Shown here piece by piece: positions 22,061 to 33,539 of a DNA stretch of 64,000 nt (positions are counted from its first letter, which is position 1; each line of letters starts with the position of its first letter). This stretch comes from Heliocidaris erythrogramma (taxonomy: Eukaryota; Echinodermata; Echinoidea; Camarodonta; Echinometridae): assembly GCA_025617745.1 (NCBI GenBank), contig CM046868.1:17674615-17738614 (forward strand). Direction: 5' to 3'. The notes beneath the pieces are model-generated. The model did no database searches. It was given only the letters and a program-made list of their open reading frames with translations, and was not told where the DNA came from. Position numbers and translations under genes: made by a program.

Positions 22061-23108
22061 AATTATTCCGAATAGACAACAAAGATCATCAATTTCTATG
22101 TAGGCCTATTTCTTCAATAATATAATTGCCCGACCACAATAATGAAGATAGAAAACCTAGCCTTGATTATTCCGAATAAACAACAGCAAATATCACTTTT
22201 GTAATTCTTCAACATAGTCACACGACAAATTTATCAACTTTTAGAAAATCCAAAGAAAGAATAAATGATTTCAAGATTTAAAAATATAAAACTTCCGTCT
22301 TATCTTTACAATTATTTTGATGACTATAATGATGAATTTGAAATGAATTCTATCACGACATTCTCATCATCAAAGACGACATCACCCTCTCTCCAGCACG
22401 ACTTTTTAGCGAATGTCGTGAGTGGTGTGCACTGTTTTTTGCCGTTTATCGTGTAGCATGTCGTGCTGTCGTGTCGTTTGTCGTGTGTCGTGTTTGGTGT
22501 GAATCCGCCTTTACAAGTAACAGGATTGAATTTACTGATATTCTCGGTCAAAAGATGGGCATTGGGGTTTAAGCACCTGTTTTGAATCTTAAACAGATAT
22601 AGTGATAACTTCATAAAGTAAACCGGGTTGCATACAATTTTGATTGTTTTTTGTTTGTATATGCAAGGAGTATCATGAGACAATGTGCTTATATTGTTTG
22701 ATAGGCCTTCCTATTATACCCCCACGAGCACAAAACTTCGCTTTAGCTCACCGGCATCCACGTTTCATCCGTAGAAAGCCTTGGGAGAACGTATAAAACG
22801 TGTTAGACCTTGAACAGAACGTGGTAAACGTAAGGGACCCCATCAAAACTTGACAGAACGAGAGGGAAGGTACTGGCGTCCGTGGCAGACCTCGGGCCAT
22901 ACCGTACCACTCCTTTCAACCTCCGGGACTCAGCAGGCCCGTCCACCTACGCCCCGTCAAGGATACCTTGATAGACCTTGAGAAAACATAGCACGACCCA
23001 ACAAAGCGTGAATATGGAGGAAAAACTTGCCAAAATCCCAAGTCCCGCTACGTTTCAGGCAAACGGGGCTGCCGGGGCTGCCGGGAACATGATGTAAACG
23101 CAGCATTA

Positions 23109-25682
23109 GGTTTGGACATACCTTCTAGTGATCTCATAATTTGTCCGAAGTATCTTTTTTTATATAGAACCTCACTTGAGCTTTCTTCGTGTTATTGGTT
23201 ATTGATTATTGATAACTAACATATGGACGATGACACGAGCCTGTTGCCAGAAGTGGGAGACTCATTTTGAACAGACAACGTTATAGGTTATATATAACAT
23301 GTTAACGCGATCAGGAAAACAGTTGAATTTAAATCGGGCTTTGAATCTAAAAAAGACAACATCGCATGCCAGAGGAAATACCTTTCTTTTCAGTAGGGGA
23401 ACAGGTGAGGTTAATATTAGCTGAAAATAATTTTCATTTCATTTCATTGGTACGAAAAGTTAACAACTCCACAAGTTAAGATCATTTGCCACATAATGCC
23501 TAATTGAAATGCGAGCTATAAGTGAAGCCTGTTGGTACCAACTTTGAAGCTCGGAGCTCAAATGGATCTGAGATAAAGAGAAAAAAGGTAAAGAGATGGA
23601 CGGACAACCCGAAAACAGTGTGCCTCTGGTACCATAATCGATGGCGGGGCTTACTAATAATACTAATACAATTGACATACCGCCAAACCGACCCCTTACC
23701 AACTCCGCACTAACCGATTCTTGTCCATTGATGGCAATGTAATTTTTTCTTCAGTCTGTTGTCGGTATTGTTGGTGTGACTGTGGTATTATTGAGTATAA
23801 TGAAAAAAAGCAATTATTTGGTAATCTGAAATTTCATCAGGGGACATTTACTTTATCGTCAAAGACTTAATGGGAGGGTTTGGGTTTGGGTTGCGATTTG
23901 GTTTTAGGTTTATGAGTAGGCATATATTTGGTCCATTGTTGTGTGCGTAGGTGTGTGTGTGTATGTGGTGGGTGCACAGGGAGTACTTGGATCTCCCTGT
24001 TTGTGTATTTTTCTAGAATACGTGACAAAAATGCCAAAGATAGAATAAGAAAACCGAAACATTTAAGGAAAAGATGCCAGGAAAGGGTACATGTCATATA
24101 GCATATTTTGATTTCTGCTGTAAACATTAATAATCAGTTGACGCAAATGGAAATCTGTGAATTCGTCAGGATAGTCAAAAAAGGATACGGCAAAGTGAAG
24201 TTTTCAATACTTCCTCTACTTATTAGTAGTATTCAATGTCAGTAACCAAATGATGAGATGACCTCCAGCAATAGCATATTCAAATGTATTTTTTCTTCTT
24301 TCAAAATGTTAATGTATTATTGCTTTTTGTATCGAAAGCACAGTCAGACAGCTTTATACATTCTGTTCACGCGTTGATGAAAATCGATTGAGGTAGCCCA
24401 ATTTCACAGACCGCTGGCAACTTCGGGTCAATATTATCATCACACGTCTCCTATGGTCATCCAGCAATAGCCTTTATTCAGTAGGGGAAAATTTAAAGAA
24501 AACAAAGTTAATCAATATGTATTATGACTGGTAATGTTGTATGCTTTTTGAAGTCTTGAAGTCGGAGCTCGCTTTAAAAAGAGATATAATTATATTGTTT
24601 TGTCATCACTGAGTTATACGAATAAATCTTATTTTTCATTTCAGCGAGAGGAAAATATTTTTGTTTGTCTTGAAATGAAACTATATTGTGCATGGTTCAT
24701 TCACACTTGTCTGGTGTCAAAGATATTTGGTTAGGTTATGGGATGCCTAAGGGTTCTAAGTTTAAGGTTAGGATTCGGGTTCAGGTCAAGGGTTGACATT
24801 TGAAATTCGGTTAGTGGAGAAAATACTTATTCTACTTTCCTGATTCTGCCTTGCAATATTTCATTTCTTGCCTAGAATGTTGACAGGCAGCACATTATGC
24901 TGGTCTAATACCATTTCCATATTCATTTTGTGTTGTAAAGAAGAACAGAAAATTTTCTAGTGTTATGTTATGTACTCAGCGTTTGTTCTCTATGTTTATG
25001 TAGGCTACGTGTATGTATAATTTATACAGGGCATCTTAGAAGATAATGTAACTCAAAGAGTTACCCTGTTTAAACAAAACAAATAAATAAAAATAAATGA
25101 ATAAATAAATAAACAAGGAAGAAATTGTTGGCGAAATACGTGTCCCAGAACCTCGGATTAAATGTTATGTTCTATTCGTCGCAATTATCTCATAATTATA
25201 ACTTTGGAAGTAAGGAGCATCCAAGCTCCAATGTATTGTGTGTAAGTGCATATTTTTAATGCTTGATCCATAAGGGCAACCATGAATATAAATAATATCA
25301 AGGTTTTAAAGAAAGATATTCATGGTGTATTTGAAAACCAAAGAAAATTCTTATACCTCAACCAGAATTCGAATGTAATTTTGTTAAAATGTATGAGTGC
25401 TCTCGCCTACATCATTATACTGTTTCTCTGAATGTCTTGTTAAATTCCTATCACTCATTACTATTAAAATTAAACAAATGAAGCAGCTTCAGTTTGTAAT
25501 GAAAAGTAACAGGCCGCATTACAGTGCTTCTAGGCTAAACATGCAAGACCAATGTTCCATTGTTTCCATCTTCAGGGGTGCCAACGCGCAACTTTGAAGT
25601 ATTATGGCATCCTACAGCAAATACATGTCATTCAAGAATAGAAATTCAACGATCAGTTATCTAGGGAAGCGTTAGAGTGCCA
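23109..25682. other. No supported gene; AT-rich spacer
   Basis: Only short ORFs are present. An (AAAT)n-rich tail at about 25075-25115, following a GTTACCCTGTTTAAACAAAA sequence, looks like the 3' end of an old LINE, but no protein remains. Confidence 0.5.
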
Positions 25683-26410
25683 TTCGACTTGTCGAAATAT
25701 TTTATCTTGACAAGTCGACTTAATATCCATATTTTGTCGACTTGTAAAGATATTTATCTAACCATGTCGACTTAACAACTTTTATAAGTCGACATGGCGA
25801 TATAAATTATCTTGCCAAGTCGAATTCCCAAAAATTATAAGTCGACATGGCGACATAAATTATCTTACAAAGTCGACTTCACAAAAATACATGTCGTCAT
25901 GGCGAGATATATTATCTTGCCAAGTCGACTTCCCAAATATGTTGTGATTTTTTGTTTTGCTAGACGCGACGATCTTGGAAGTTAGGGCTATACCATAGCC
26001 ATAGGCCTATGGTACGAGCTGCTCGTTAACGCGTTATCTGTCTTACATACAGATTCTACAGACTACATCAATCATGACGTCTGACAGTGACGCTAATAGT
26101 GCGAGTGAACTTGTTGCGATACTCTTCAAGTATGCTAAAAAGAAATTTATGGCAAAAGGGGCAACGAAGGCTGCACTCGTAGCCACCTGTGAAGAGGTAC
26201 GTAATGCCGCAGTCTGAGTCATCTACTTTTTAACGTTAGATAGCTAACTTTTAACTTAGACTAAAAAATTAAAGTAACATCTATATTTATATATTGTAAC
26301 TAGGACTTCTAACAACAGTAACGAGTTCGTTAGGTTAGAGCTGGACTAGACCGATAGAATCTGTCTCTGCCTAGGCCCTGGCCTCGGGGGCAAGCTTCTC
26401 ATTTATGGTT
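25683..26410 (+). mobile_element. TCGAC-array element, copy 1 (one end only)
   Basis: It starts near GAGTGCCATTCGACTTGTCGA and carries about five ~53 bp subterminal units, each built from TTATCTTGCCAAGTCGACTT and ATAAGTCGACATGGCGA. Then come a spacer and an exon. The same order is found inverted at 51955 down to about 45258, with identical end sequence TGCCATTCGACTTG. Similarity between the copies ends near GGCCTCGGGGGCAA (26385-26398), where the other copy is broken by a LINE. The opposite terminus was not found. Confidence 0.75.
26074..26196 (+). CDS. 5' exon of the TCGAC-array element's gene
   Basis: ATG at 26074 opens 41 codons (MTSDSDANSASELVAIL...VATCEE) that end exactly at a strong splice donor, GAG|GTACGT, in phase 0. 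The N-terminus is acidic/serine-rich, followed by a lysine-rich helix-like stretch (KYAKKKFMAKGATKAALVA). The homologous exon in the inverted copy (49461 to 45427) has a one-base insertion after codon 3 and is split by a transposon, so the copies confirm each other as a mobile gene. Downstream exons are missing here. Protein family not recognised; a transposase or accessory protein is likely by context. Confidence 0.5.
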
Positions 26411-26519
26411 GACCTAGACTATTGGGGCGCTAGCGTTTACTATTAATAATAATAATAATAATAATAATTGAATTTATATAGCGCTTTTTACAATGGTTTC
26501 AAAGCGCTTTGGTTTGGGA

Positions 26520-26643
26520 GTGCGTTGGTGTGATCTGGCAACACAAAGGTTTTTATCCTGGTGTACTCTACGCACGAGACGCAAGCCGAGTTTGTTGGAC
26601 ACCACGATAAAAACCTGCGTGTTGCCGGATCGCCCTAACGCAC
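26520..26643. repeat. Inverted repeat, 45 bp arms
   Basis: The left arm starts GTGCGTTGGTGTGATCTGGC and the right arm ends GCCGGATCGCCCTAACGCAC. About nine mismatches lie in 45 bp, with a loop of about 34 bp. It is CpG-rich against AT-rich surroundings. Likely a foldback or MITE. Confidence 0.65.
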
Positions 26644-26672
26644 GAACTCACAACCATGTAATAATAGTTTTA

Positions 26673-27024
26673 TAAAACGGGTCGGCAATATGATTATGAA
26701 GTCTATAAAAATGGTTACGAACCCCATAGAAACGCCACGAGTCGCACAGTCATGGAGGCTGCCATTTGCTTTCCTGGATGACACCACATAAGCGCAGCCA
26801 ACAAAAGTCATGCGCGTTCCAGTGCGCGCATGTAATCTTTGCGCAAAAATGACAATTAAACTACCCGATTTCATTGCGTTTTAAGTTTACACGCACCAGA
26901 GGTACGCGTACGCGCAGCTCAGTCGTGCGTTAGTACCTTTTTGCCGTGCGTTAGTACTTTTTTTTGCACAGTCATGTGGTGCTATTTGACCAGTCAGGAT
27001 GGTTACATTCTTGAACCCGTTTTA
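26673..27024. mobile_element. TA-flanked MITE, TIR TAAAACGGGT
   Basis: TA|TAAAACGGGT at the left and ACCCGTTTTA|TA at the right. The inside is CpG-rich with duplicated GTGCGTTAGTACTTTTT-like units. It resembles a mariner-type MITE, but the TIR is only 10 bp. Confidence 0.45.
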
Positions 27025-27084
27025 TAATGTGCTTTCGCACAGGTCGAGACGTGCCTGAGGGAATAAAGCACTATTCGACGGTAC

Positions 27085-28240
27085 GGTACACTGTCACTTG
27101 ATCTACCACCACTTGGTCTAATTATCAGTTCGTCGAACTCCACGTGGTCTAACTTCATTTTGTCTACAACCAGTTTGTCTACTTACCATTTCGTCTAATT
27201 TCCAATTGGCCTAATAACTGATTCATCTAATACCCAGTTTGGCTAACCCATTTAGACTAAAACCCATATCAAACGTGGCTCATGTATGCATATGGGAGGG
27301 ATGATGATTCCAGTTGATTTTTTTTTGGGGGGGGGGGGTCAAAAGGTCAAAGGTCAAAGGTCGCATGGGTCACATTTTATATATGAAAATGGCTTGTTTT
27401 CGCGATAACTTCAAAAAATTTGGCAGATCAACTTTAAACTTGGTTCATGTATGCAAATGGGAATGATGATGATCCGAGTTCGAAGGTCAAAGGTAACAGG
27501 GGTCATTTTATATATAAAAATGGCTTGTTTTCGCTACAAATTAAGAACCATTTGGAAGATCAACTTCAAATTTGGTGCATGTATGCATATGGGAGTGCTG
27601 ATGATCCATGTTGACTTTGGGGTCACGAAGTCAAAGGTTAAAGGTCACAGGGGTCATTTTATATATGAAAATGGCTTGTTTTCGCGATAACATCAGAATC
27701 ATTTGCAGATCAACTTCAAACTTGGCTTATGTATGCGGCTTATGCATGCTTTGGCTAAAACCACTTGGTCTAATTTCCAGATTGGCTACCTTCATTCGAG
27801 CTAAACCCTTTTGGTCCACTCTTCATTTGGTCTAATTTGCCAGAATTGGTCTAATTAACCAGAAGGTCTAATGACCACTTGGGCTAATTATCACTTGGTC
27901 TAATTACCATTTGGTCTAATTACCATTTGGTCTACTTTAATTTGTTGTCACTTGGTCTACTACCAGTTCGTCTAATGTCAGTTTGTCTAATCCCCAGTCA
28001 GTCTAAAACTAGTTGGTCTACAGGCATTTCGTCTAGAATCCACTTGGTCTAGTATCCATTTGGTCTACATGGCATTTATATGGTCTAATGTGCAGTTGGT
28101 CTAACTTTCATTTAGTCCTTTTTTATTTAGACTTAATTGTCAGTTGGTCTTAATGTCAATTTGTCTGAACTTCACTTTGTCTAATTATCACTAAGGCTTA
28201 TTGCCTGTAGGGCTATTTCCTTTTCGTCTACGCACCTACC
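27085..28240. repeat. GGTCTAAT minisatellite with nested ~115 bp units
   Basis: Dozens of imperfect ~16 bp units of the form CA(C/G)TTGGTCTAATTNC fill 27100-27270 and 27750-28240. Between them lie three to four ~115 bp units containing AAAGGTCACAGGGGTCATTT, ATATGAAAATGGCTTGTTTT and a CATGTATGCATATGGGA core. It is not coding; the ORFs of 75-79 codons are repeat translations. Confidence 0.85.
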
Positions 28241-28399
28241 AACAATTAACACTATGCGTTGTTGGTCATCCATGTTTCTGAGAGTCTATGTTCTCTTTGC
28301 CTGTTTTGTACGTAATATATTATTGTACACAACGTATATTTTGTCAAACTATCCAATACACCGATGTGCGGCTGAATATTTTGCTATATTATGGTATAC

Positions 28400-29015
28400 T
28401 CTATCAGGGCGGATCCAGGATTTGGTATAAGGGAGGGGGGCACACAAATGCAGGTTTGTCAACATTTGAAATGGTAGACCCGTACTTGCCAGCTTCTCGA
28501 AAAGTCACTCAATTGGGGGTGGGGGGGGGGGGGGGGGGCTGGTGACAATTTTTTTTCGCCAGACCACCAAAATTCGCTCAGTGGGGGGGAGGGGGGTCCA
28601 GTCTCCCTCCATAATTCTCTGACAATGTACTCTATTGTTTAAGTATTTACATGACAAATGGGGGAAAAACATGTACATATGAACGATCTTTTGTAAAAAT
28701 TGTTATGTTGATGATGAATAAAGGAACCCCGTGGAAGGGTAAAAAATAACATAATTCGACTGGGGGAGGGGGGGGGGGGGCAAAATTCACTGTTTGCCCA
28801 GTGCGTCATAATACCTAGATATGGTACGCCACTACCTAAAAGAAGGCAGTATAAAAAGCGGCATTTGTTAAGTGAGCAGGAGACACTTTTTGGGTGCTTG
28901 GAAAGGTGGGGGGGGGGGGGGTATTGTGCCCCCCTGCCAACGAGAGAGTTAATTTACGTTTTAGATGAACAAATAATAATAATAATAATAATAATAATTG
29001 TAATAATTATAATAG

Positions 29016-29052
<37 letters not shown>

Positions 29053-29060
29053 GTCACTTG
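28400..29060. repeat. G-tract element fragments and microsatellites
   Basis: A GGCGGATCCAGGATTTGG start at about 28409, several G runs of 8-18, and an inverted copy of the tcagagaatta core near 28610 mark decayed members of the CAGTGGCGGAT family. (AAT)n at 28974-29000 and (CT)n at 29019-29050 follow. Confidence 0.65.
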
Positions 29061-29870
29061 AAAAATCATAGGGGCAGCAAGGTGAATAACTCTTATGCAC
29101 ATTTACGTAGATAGTAGACCAGCCAAGAAGATTTTTTTTTTACTTTGGACGGCATTTTGGGGTAATGCTCGGCTTCCATGCTAAAAACTCTTGCAAAAAT
29201 ACTGACGAATAACGTACGGGCGGATGCCACGCGCATTTTTGCCTAAAAATGTCATTTTTGGCTCAAAATTTGAAAGAATGTCAAAAATCATGATTTTTAA
29301 TTTTTTGACCTAATATGTAATACCTGATTAAGACTTTTCAAGTGATATAAGATTTATTTTGAGTTTCAAGTGATAAATCTGATTAATACACAATTAAAAG
29401 CTGGATATTACACACACATATATGGCGTAATGAAACATAAAACTGTGATTTACTCAAAATAATGGGTTGTGAAAACTACCAATATTTCAAAGTTGTTTAC
29501 CCAACGTACATTTGTCATTTTAAACGCTTTTTCTTGATTAAACATATCATGTATATTGTCATGTCACACACAGAAAAAAATTATCCGATAAGGTGATAGA
29601 TAACTCATTTTATGTTATCCCAAATGGAACGATGTATTTTTACTGGATGCGCATTTTGACTGAAAAACACTATTTGAAGGTACATCTAGAGTGTATATGT
29701 ACATAAGGTAATTATCTCATGTTTATCAGTATAGTTTATTGGCCAAAAACTGAAATGTCTGCACCCCCTTAGAAATAATCTTAAATTATCTTTTTTTCTG
29801 TTAGATGGGACCATTAACTATCAGAATATGCTTCTTTGCCCTAAATTAAGAGGCGGACGTGGCCACAAGG
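29061..29870. other. No supported feature
   Basis: AT-rich, without ORF, TIR or tandem structure that I can support. Confidence 0.5.
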
Positions 29871-29872
29871 GC

Positions 29873-30403
29873 TATTACCATGGCAACGGATCAAGAACAG
29901 TAGAATTTAAGAAAATGTCATGTATTCATGATTAAGAAAGGACAAAAACACATTGTAACATTTTAAAATAATGTATCAAAAGTTTCTCACTTGATAAAAA
30001 CTCAATAAGAGTTATAAAAGGTGTCCATCTTGTTTGAAATTGGATGTTGCTATGGAAACAGTAAGAAAACCCCCATATATAAGCCAAACAACCCCACGAT
30101 GCTACAGAAAAAGTATTAGTACATTTATATTGTACATGATAATCTTCTCTTTTACAGGACACTCACTTATCAAAATTTGTTTGAGTAAAGGGATGATGGA
30201 GGAGACCACAAAATGTGTAGGCCGTTACCATGGTAACAAATAAATTTATTGCATTTCTAATGAAATGCAGAAATAAATTTGTTTTCAACATGAAATAATG
30301 GTAAACATCTAATATGTTTTACTGCCTGTTTGATAATATTCAAAAGTTTAGTTTGGAATAGAGCTAAATTTGATATATAAAAAACAACTGTTGCCATGGA
30401 AAC
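29873..30403. repeat. Array of X-box-like palindromes at ~175 bp spacing
   Basis: ATTACCATGGCAAC (29873), GTTGCTATGGAAAC (30046), GTTACCATGGTAAC (30224) and GTTGCCATGGAAAC (30390) are spaced 173, 178 and 166 bp. The flanks are only loosely similar. These match the RFX X-box consensus GTNRCC...RGYAAC, but their regular spacing says they belong to a degenerate tandem repeat. Confidence 0.65.
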
Positions 30404-30470
30404 AGAATTAATGAAGATGACATCTTTCAACTAAAGAAGGAAATATAACTAACCAATATAAAATATATAG
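30085..30470 (+). repeat. Left arm of a 6.5 kb-spaced inverted repeat
   Basis: From CGATGCTAC through TTCTCTTTTACAGGACACTC, GGCCGTTACCATGGTAAC and CATGAAATAATGGTAAACATC, the sequence is repeated in reverse at 36620 down to 36240, by eye at about 70-80% identity. Confidence 0.7.
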
Positions 30471-31722
30471 CAATTAGATTAACAAACACCGTCAGCGATT
30501 AGAATCTGCTCGTTGGCTGTGAATGTGACCACTATCATAATAGCTGTTACCAAAATTTGGTAGCTACATGTAATACAAAAAGCGGTGTTGTCTTTCTACC
30601 TGAATTTCTGTTTACTTGATTCCAATCTAGATCCAGAAGATTTGTGTCCCATATATAATGGGTGATACCAAAATTTTCATAATGAACATGATGACAAGAC
30701 CTAAATTTTATTTATATACAGTGCGTATGAGAAAAAAGTATACCCAACTTAAGTAGCTTCTAATTAAAAAGTTATCACCTCTATGAGCTTGAAATTTATT
30801 TCATAGTAAACAATAACCTATATTCTGTGCAATGATACCTTATTCATAACTTTGCTGCCATGGATGACTCAGCAGCAGGTTTTTCAAACAGTATTGTCAA
30901 ACTCCTGTTTTACCAAGTTTGGGCTGAAGTAACGAGTGTGGGTCAAACCAACTATGCATTAGTTACTTCAGTTGGAAAACAATTGCTGAGTTATTTTCAA
31001 TTGATTTTGTGCATTTGAACAGAAAAGGTATTAAAGTCAACTCAAACTCAAGAAAGGGCTCATTACAAGCTAAATTTAAGATTTCTTTGCCATTTGTAAC
31101 ACAATGTTGGCTTCATCTGCATCCTTTTTTAAGGAAAGCCTTTTTACTGAGTCATTAAAAATGGACATTGTTAATTCTCAACGCGTATCCTTCCTATTCT
31201 TCTTTTTAGTCTTTAAGGTCAGTAAACCTTTCAGTCCATGTGTTATTCGCAAAAAACAACGTGTGCACCGTATGCAGGTGAAATGGTGCTATTGACGAAT
31301 GAGCAGACAGTTTTTAGTTATCACGGGACAAGAAGTTAGAAGGCTATTGAAAGAAATTAAATATTGTCATGTGGACTGAAACAAGGTCATGGAAGCTTAG
31401 ATCACTTTACACAATGAATCATTGAAGCACAAAGGAGGATTTAACTTTTTAAAATTATTTTAGACTAAAGTAGCACATTCATATGGCTTGACTCACATTC
31501 GTTGCATCAGCGTCAGCCCACACTTGGAACAAGGAGATTTTGATTTTTTGACTCTTTTTAAAAACCCTGGTGCTCAGTCATCCATGGCAGAAATGTCATG
31601 ACCAATAGACAGACAATAAACTATTCTTCACCATGAAATAAATTTCAAAGTCACATCGATTACAACATTTTAATTAGAAGCTATCAAATTTGTGTATACT
31701 TTTTTTTCGATACTGTATTTAT

Positions 31723-31909
31723 AACACGATAAGAACTACTTTCGAAAAATAAACTCAAGGGCAATTTCAAAGGCCTATTGTACTGCCCATAGAAATCACG
31801 TTCGGATTATGTAATACACCATTGTAATGTTCGCACATTTCTAAAGGTGATAGACAGGGCTATTGAAATTGTCTTGAGTTTATTTTTCGAAAGTAGTTTT
31901 TATCGTGTT
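31723..31909. mobile_element. 187 bp MITE, ~47 bp TIRs
   Basis: AACACGATAAGAACTACTTT continues through CGAAAAATAAACTCAAG. It is inverted at 31862-31909 with two or three differences. Four bases TTAT flank both sides. No coding. Confidence 0.8.
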
Positions 31910-33255
31910 TTATGTATCCATTTATTTATTTATTTGAATTTATTCATACAGGATAAAAGCATGATCAGTATAAAACTGTTTTTCATCATGTTCCTGATGC
32001 AGCAGGAATAAACAATAAGGTATAGAATAAATTGGTAACAATTTTATATGAAAATACAAGTAATATAGTTACATAATGAAAAAAAAAATAACTCAGCAAG
32101 TAAACACAACAATAGTGAACGGCTATGAATATTTCAAACTAACCATTTGAGTATATTATGTTATGTTAAGACTAATGTGGAATGTGGATAACATCCATGT
32201 ACTAATGAGACTACAGGATTACAAAAACAAAAACATAACCCGGATTTAATAAATATCCCATACATAGTTCCTGTAACTTTGTGGATTGGCATCTAAAATA
32301 AAAGCCGTAAAAATTGAAATTTATTTTGGAAAGTCACACAAAGATCATATACATGCATATAATAACGATGATATTCATTAAGGTTAGCTGGCAACTAAAT
32401 ATGGTATAATCACAAATTTAGTGTTGATGTAGAGTGTAGCGACTTGAAATCACGAGCTGGCAACTACTCAATATGATGGGGGCGGGGGTAAAGTAGACAC
32501 CAGCAGAAAAAGAACTTCTGGGGGAAAGGGGGCATGCATAAGGGGGGATTAACAGAAAAGGGCACTTTTTAGGGAAAAGGAAAGGCATGAATGGAAACGT
32601 TAAAGTGAATACATTAGTTTTAGACATTATATACCGTACATTTTGAAGCCATCTCGGAAAAGATTCAATAATCCTATTTGTTTCTCTCTTTACATCACAG
32701 TGTGCAGTTGAGTGTGAGGGTCTGTATATTCCTTTAATTTCCAATCGAGCATAGCGCGCTGTGACACCCAGTGGTGGATCGGGGGGGGGGGGGGGCTTTT
32801 GGCGGAGCTTTTTAAAATTATCCCTGATTGACATCTAGGACTTTGGCCCCCTATTTTGGTGGCAGAAGCCTTTCCTTTTTTCTTTCGTTTTTTTTCGCGT
32901 ATCTCTCTTTCACATCGAGACTCCCCCCACTTAGAAAAATCCTGGTGACATCAGATTCTTATGAAGAGGAAAAAGGTCATCCTAGTGGGGTTCAAAGTAC
33001 AATGTTATCATGAAAGACTGGGTGTCGCTAGGACTTCATGAGTTGGAGGTGGGGGGGTGTCGAGACCACTAATTTACCGACGAACCTGAGTCTGTGTGCC
33101 ACCGATAACCGATAAACCTTTGTTTGTGAACAATAACATTATTGTTTGGTTTGTTTGTTGTTGGTTTTTTTTTTTGGGGGGGGGGCATGTACAGAAGCAA
33201 GTAGTAGAATAATTTGTTCTCAACCTATATCAACCGTGTGTTTATTTTCATTTAA
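31910..33255. other. No supported gene
   Basis: (ATTT)n at 31919-31945 followed by a TTCATACAGGATAAAAGC sequence may be a minus-strand LINE 3' end. A CAGTGGTGGATCGGGG fragment lies at 32769. Nothing else is seen. Confidence 0.45.
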
Positions 33256-33260
33256 TGATG

Positions 33261-33533
33261 AATAACATTTATATTGCCCTGAATACATATGTTTCTAAGC
33301 GCCGAAGTAGTATTATTACCCTGGCTTCAGCCCAGCTGCCCTATAAGGCGCTGAAAGCAGTCAACGAATGAATTCCTACCATATACCCATTTACTACACC
33401 TGGGTGGAGAGTGGCGATTGTACATGAATGTCTTGCCAAAGGACATTCGTGCCGTGGCGGGACTCGAACCGTGAAACATGAGATCCACCATGAGATCCAC
33501 AGTCCGCTGACGTATCCACTAGACCACGACACC
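33261..33533 (-). mobile_element. tRNA-derived SINE, copy 1
   Basis: Read on the minus strand it starts AGGTGTCGTGGTCTAGTGGA (A box) and has the B box GGTTCGAGTCCCGCC about 50 bases later. A body follows with GGCAAGACATTCATG, CCACCCAGGTGTAGTAAATG and TAATAATACTACTTCGGCGC, ending in an AATATAAATGTTATT tail. A second copy lies at 58159-58408 in the same orientation. Confidence 0.85.
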
Positions 33534-33539
33534 TCTATT

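Larger units (their letters stand above)
17030..22510. mobile_element. 5.5 kb inner Harbinger-like TIR element
   Basis: AGGCAGATTCACACC plus repeated ACGACAAACGACACGACAGC (17030 onward) is inverted at 22448-22510, ending GGTGTGAATCCGCCT. TTA flanks both ends (17027-17029, 22511-22513). The arms contain repeated CACGACA units. The interior is AT-rich with several T-rich/AG sites and short exon-like stretches (for example 19427-19510, 20440-20530). None gives a recognisable protein, so it is probably non-autonomous or badly decayed. Confidence 0.8.
16321..23105. mobile_element. 6.8 kb outer Harbinger-like TIR shell
   Basis: The left terminus TGCTGCGTTTACATCATGTT (16321) continues through CCCGGCAGCCCCGGCAGCC. 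It is matched as an inverted copy ending at 23105 for about 45 bp. TTA lies at 16318-16320 and 23106-23108, fitting the TWA duplication of PIF/Harbinger. The arms are GC-rich and contain inner inverted repeats. No DDE_4 transposase or Myb-like ORF was recognised inside. The interior is occupied by a second element (17030-22510). Confidence 0.8.

Noticed and set aside
26074-26196. 5' exon of an ordinary host gene
   Set aside because: The same exon with the same flanking palindrome array occurs inverted at 45.4-49.5 kb, so it travels with a repeat.
30224-30237. RFX X-box as a ciliary gene promoter
   Set aside because: No gene lies nearby and the motif is spaced regularly as part of a repeat.
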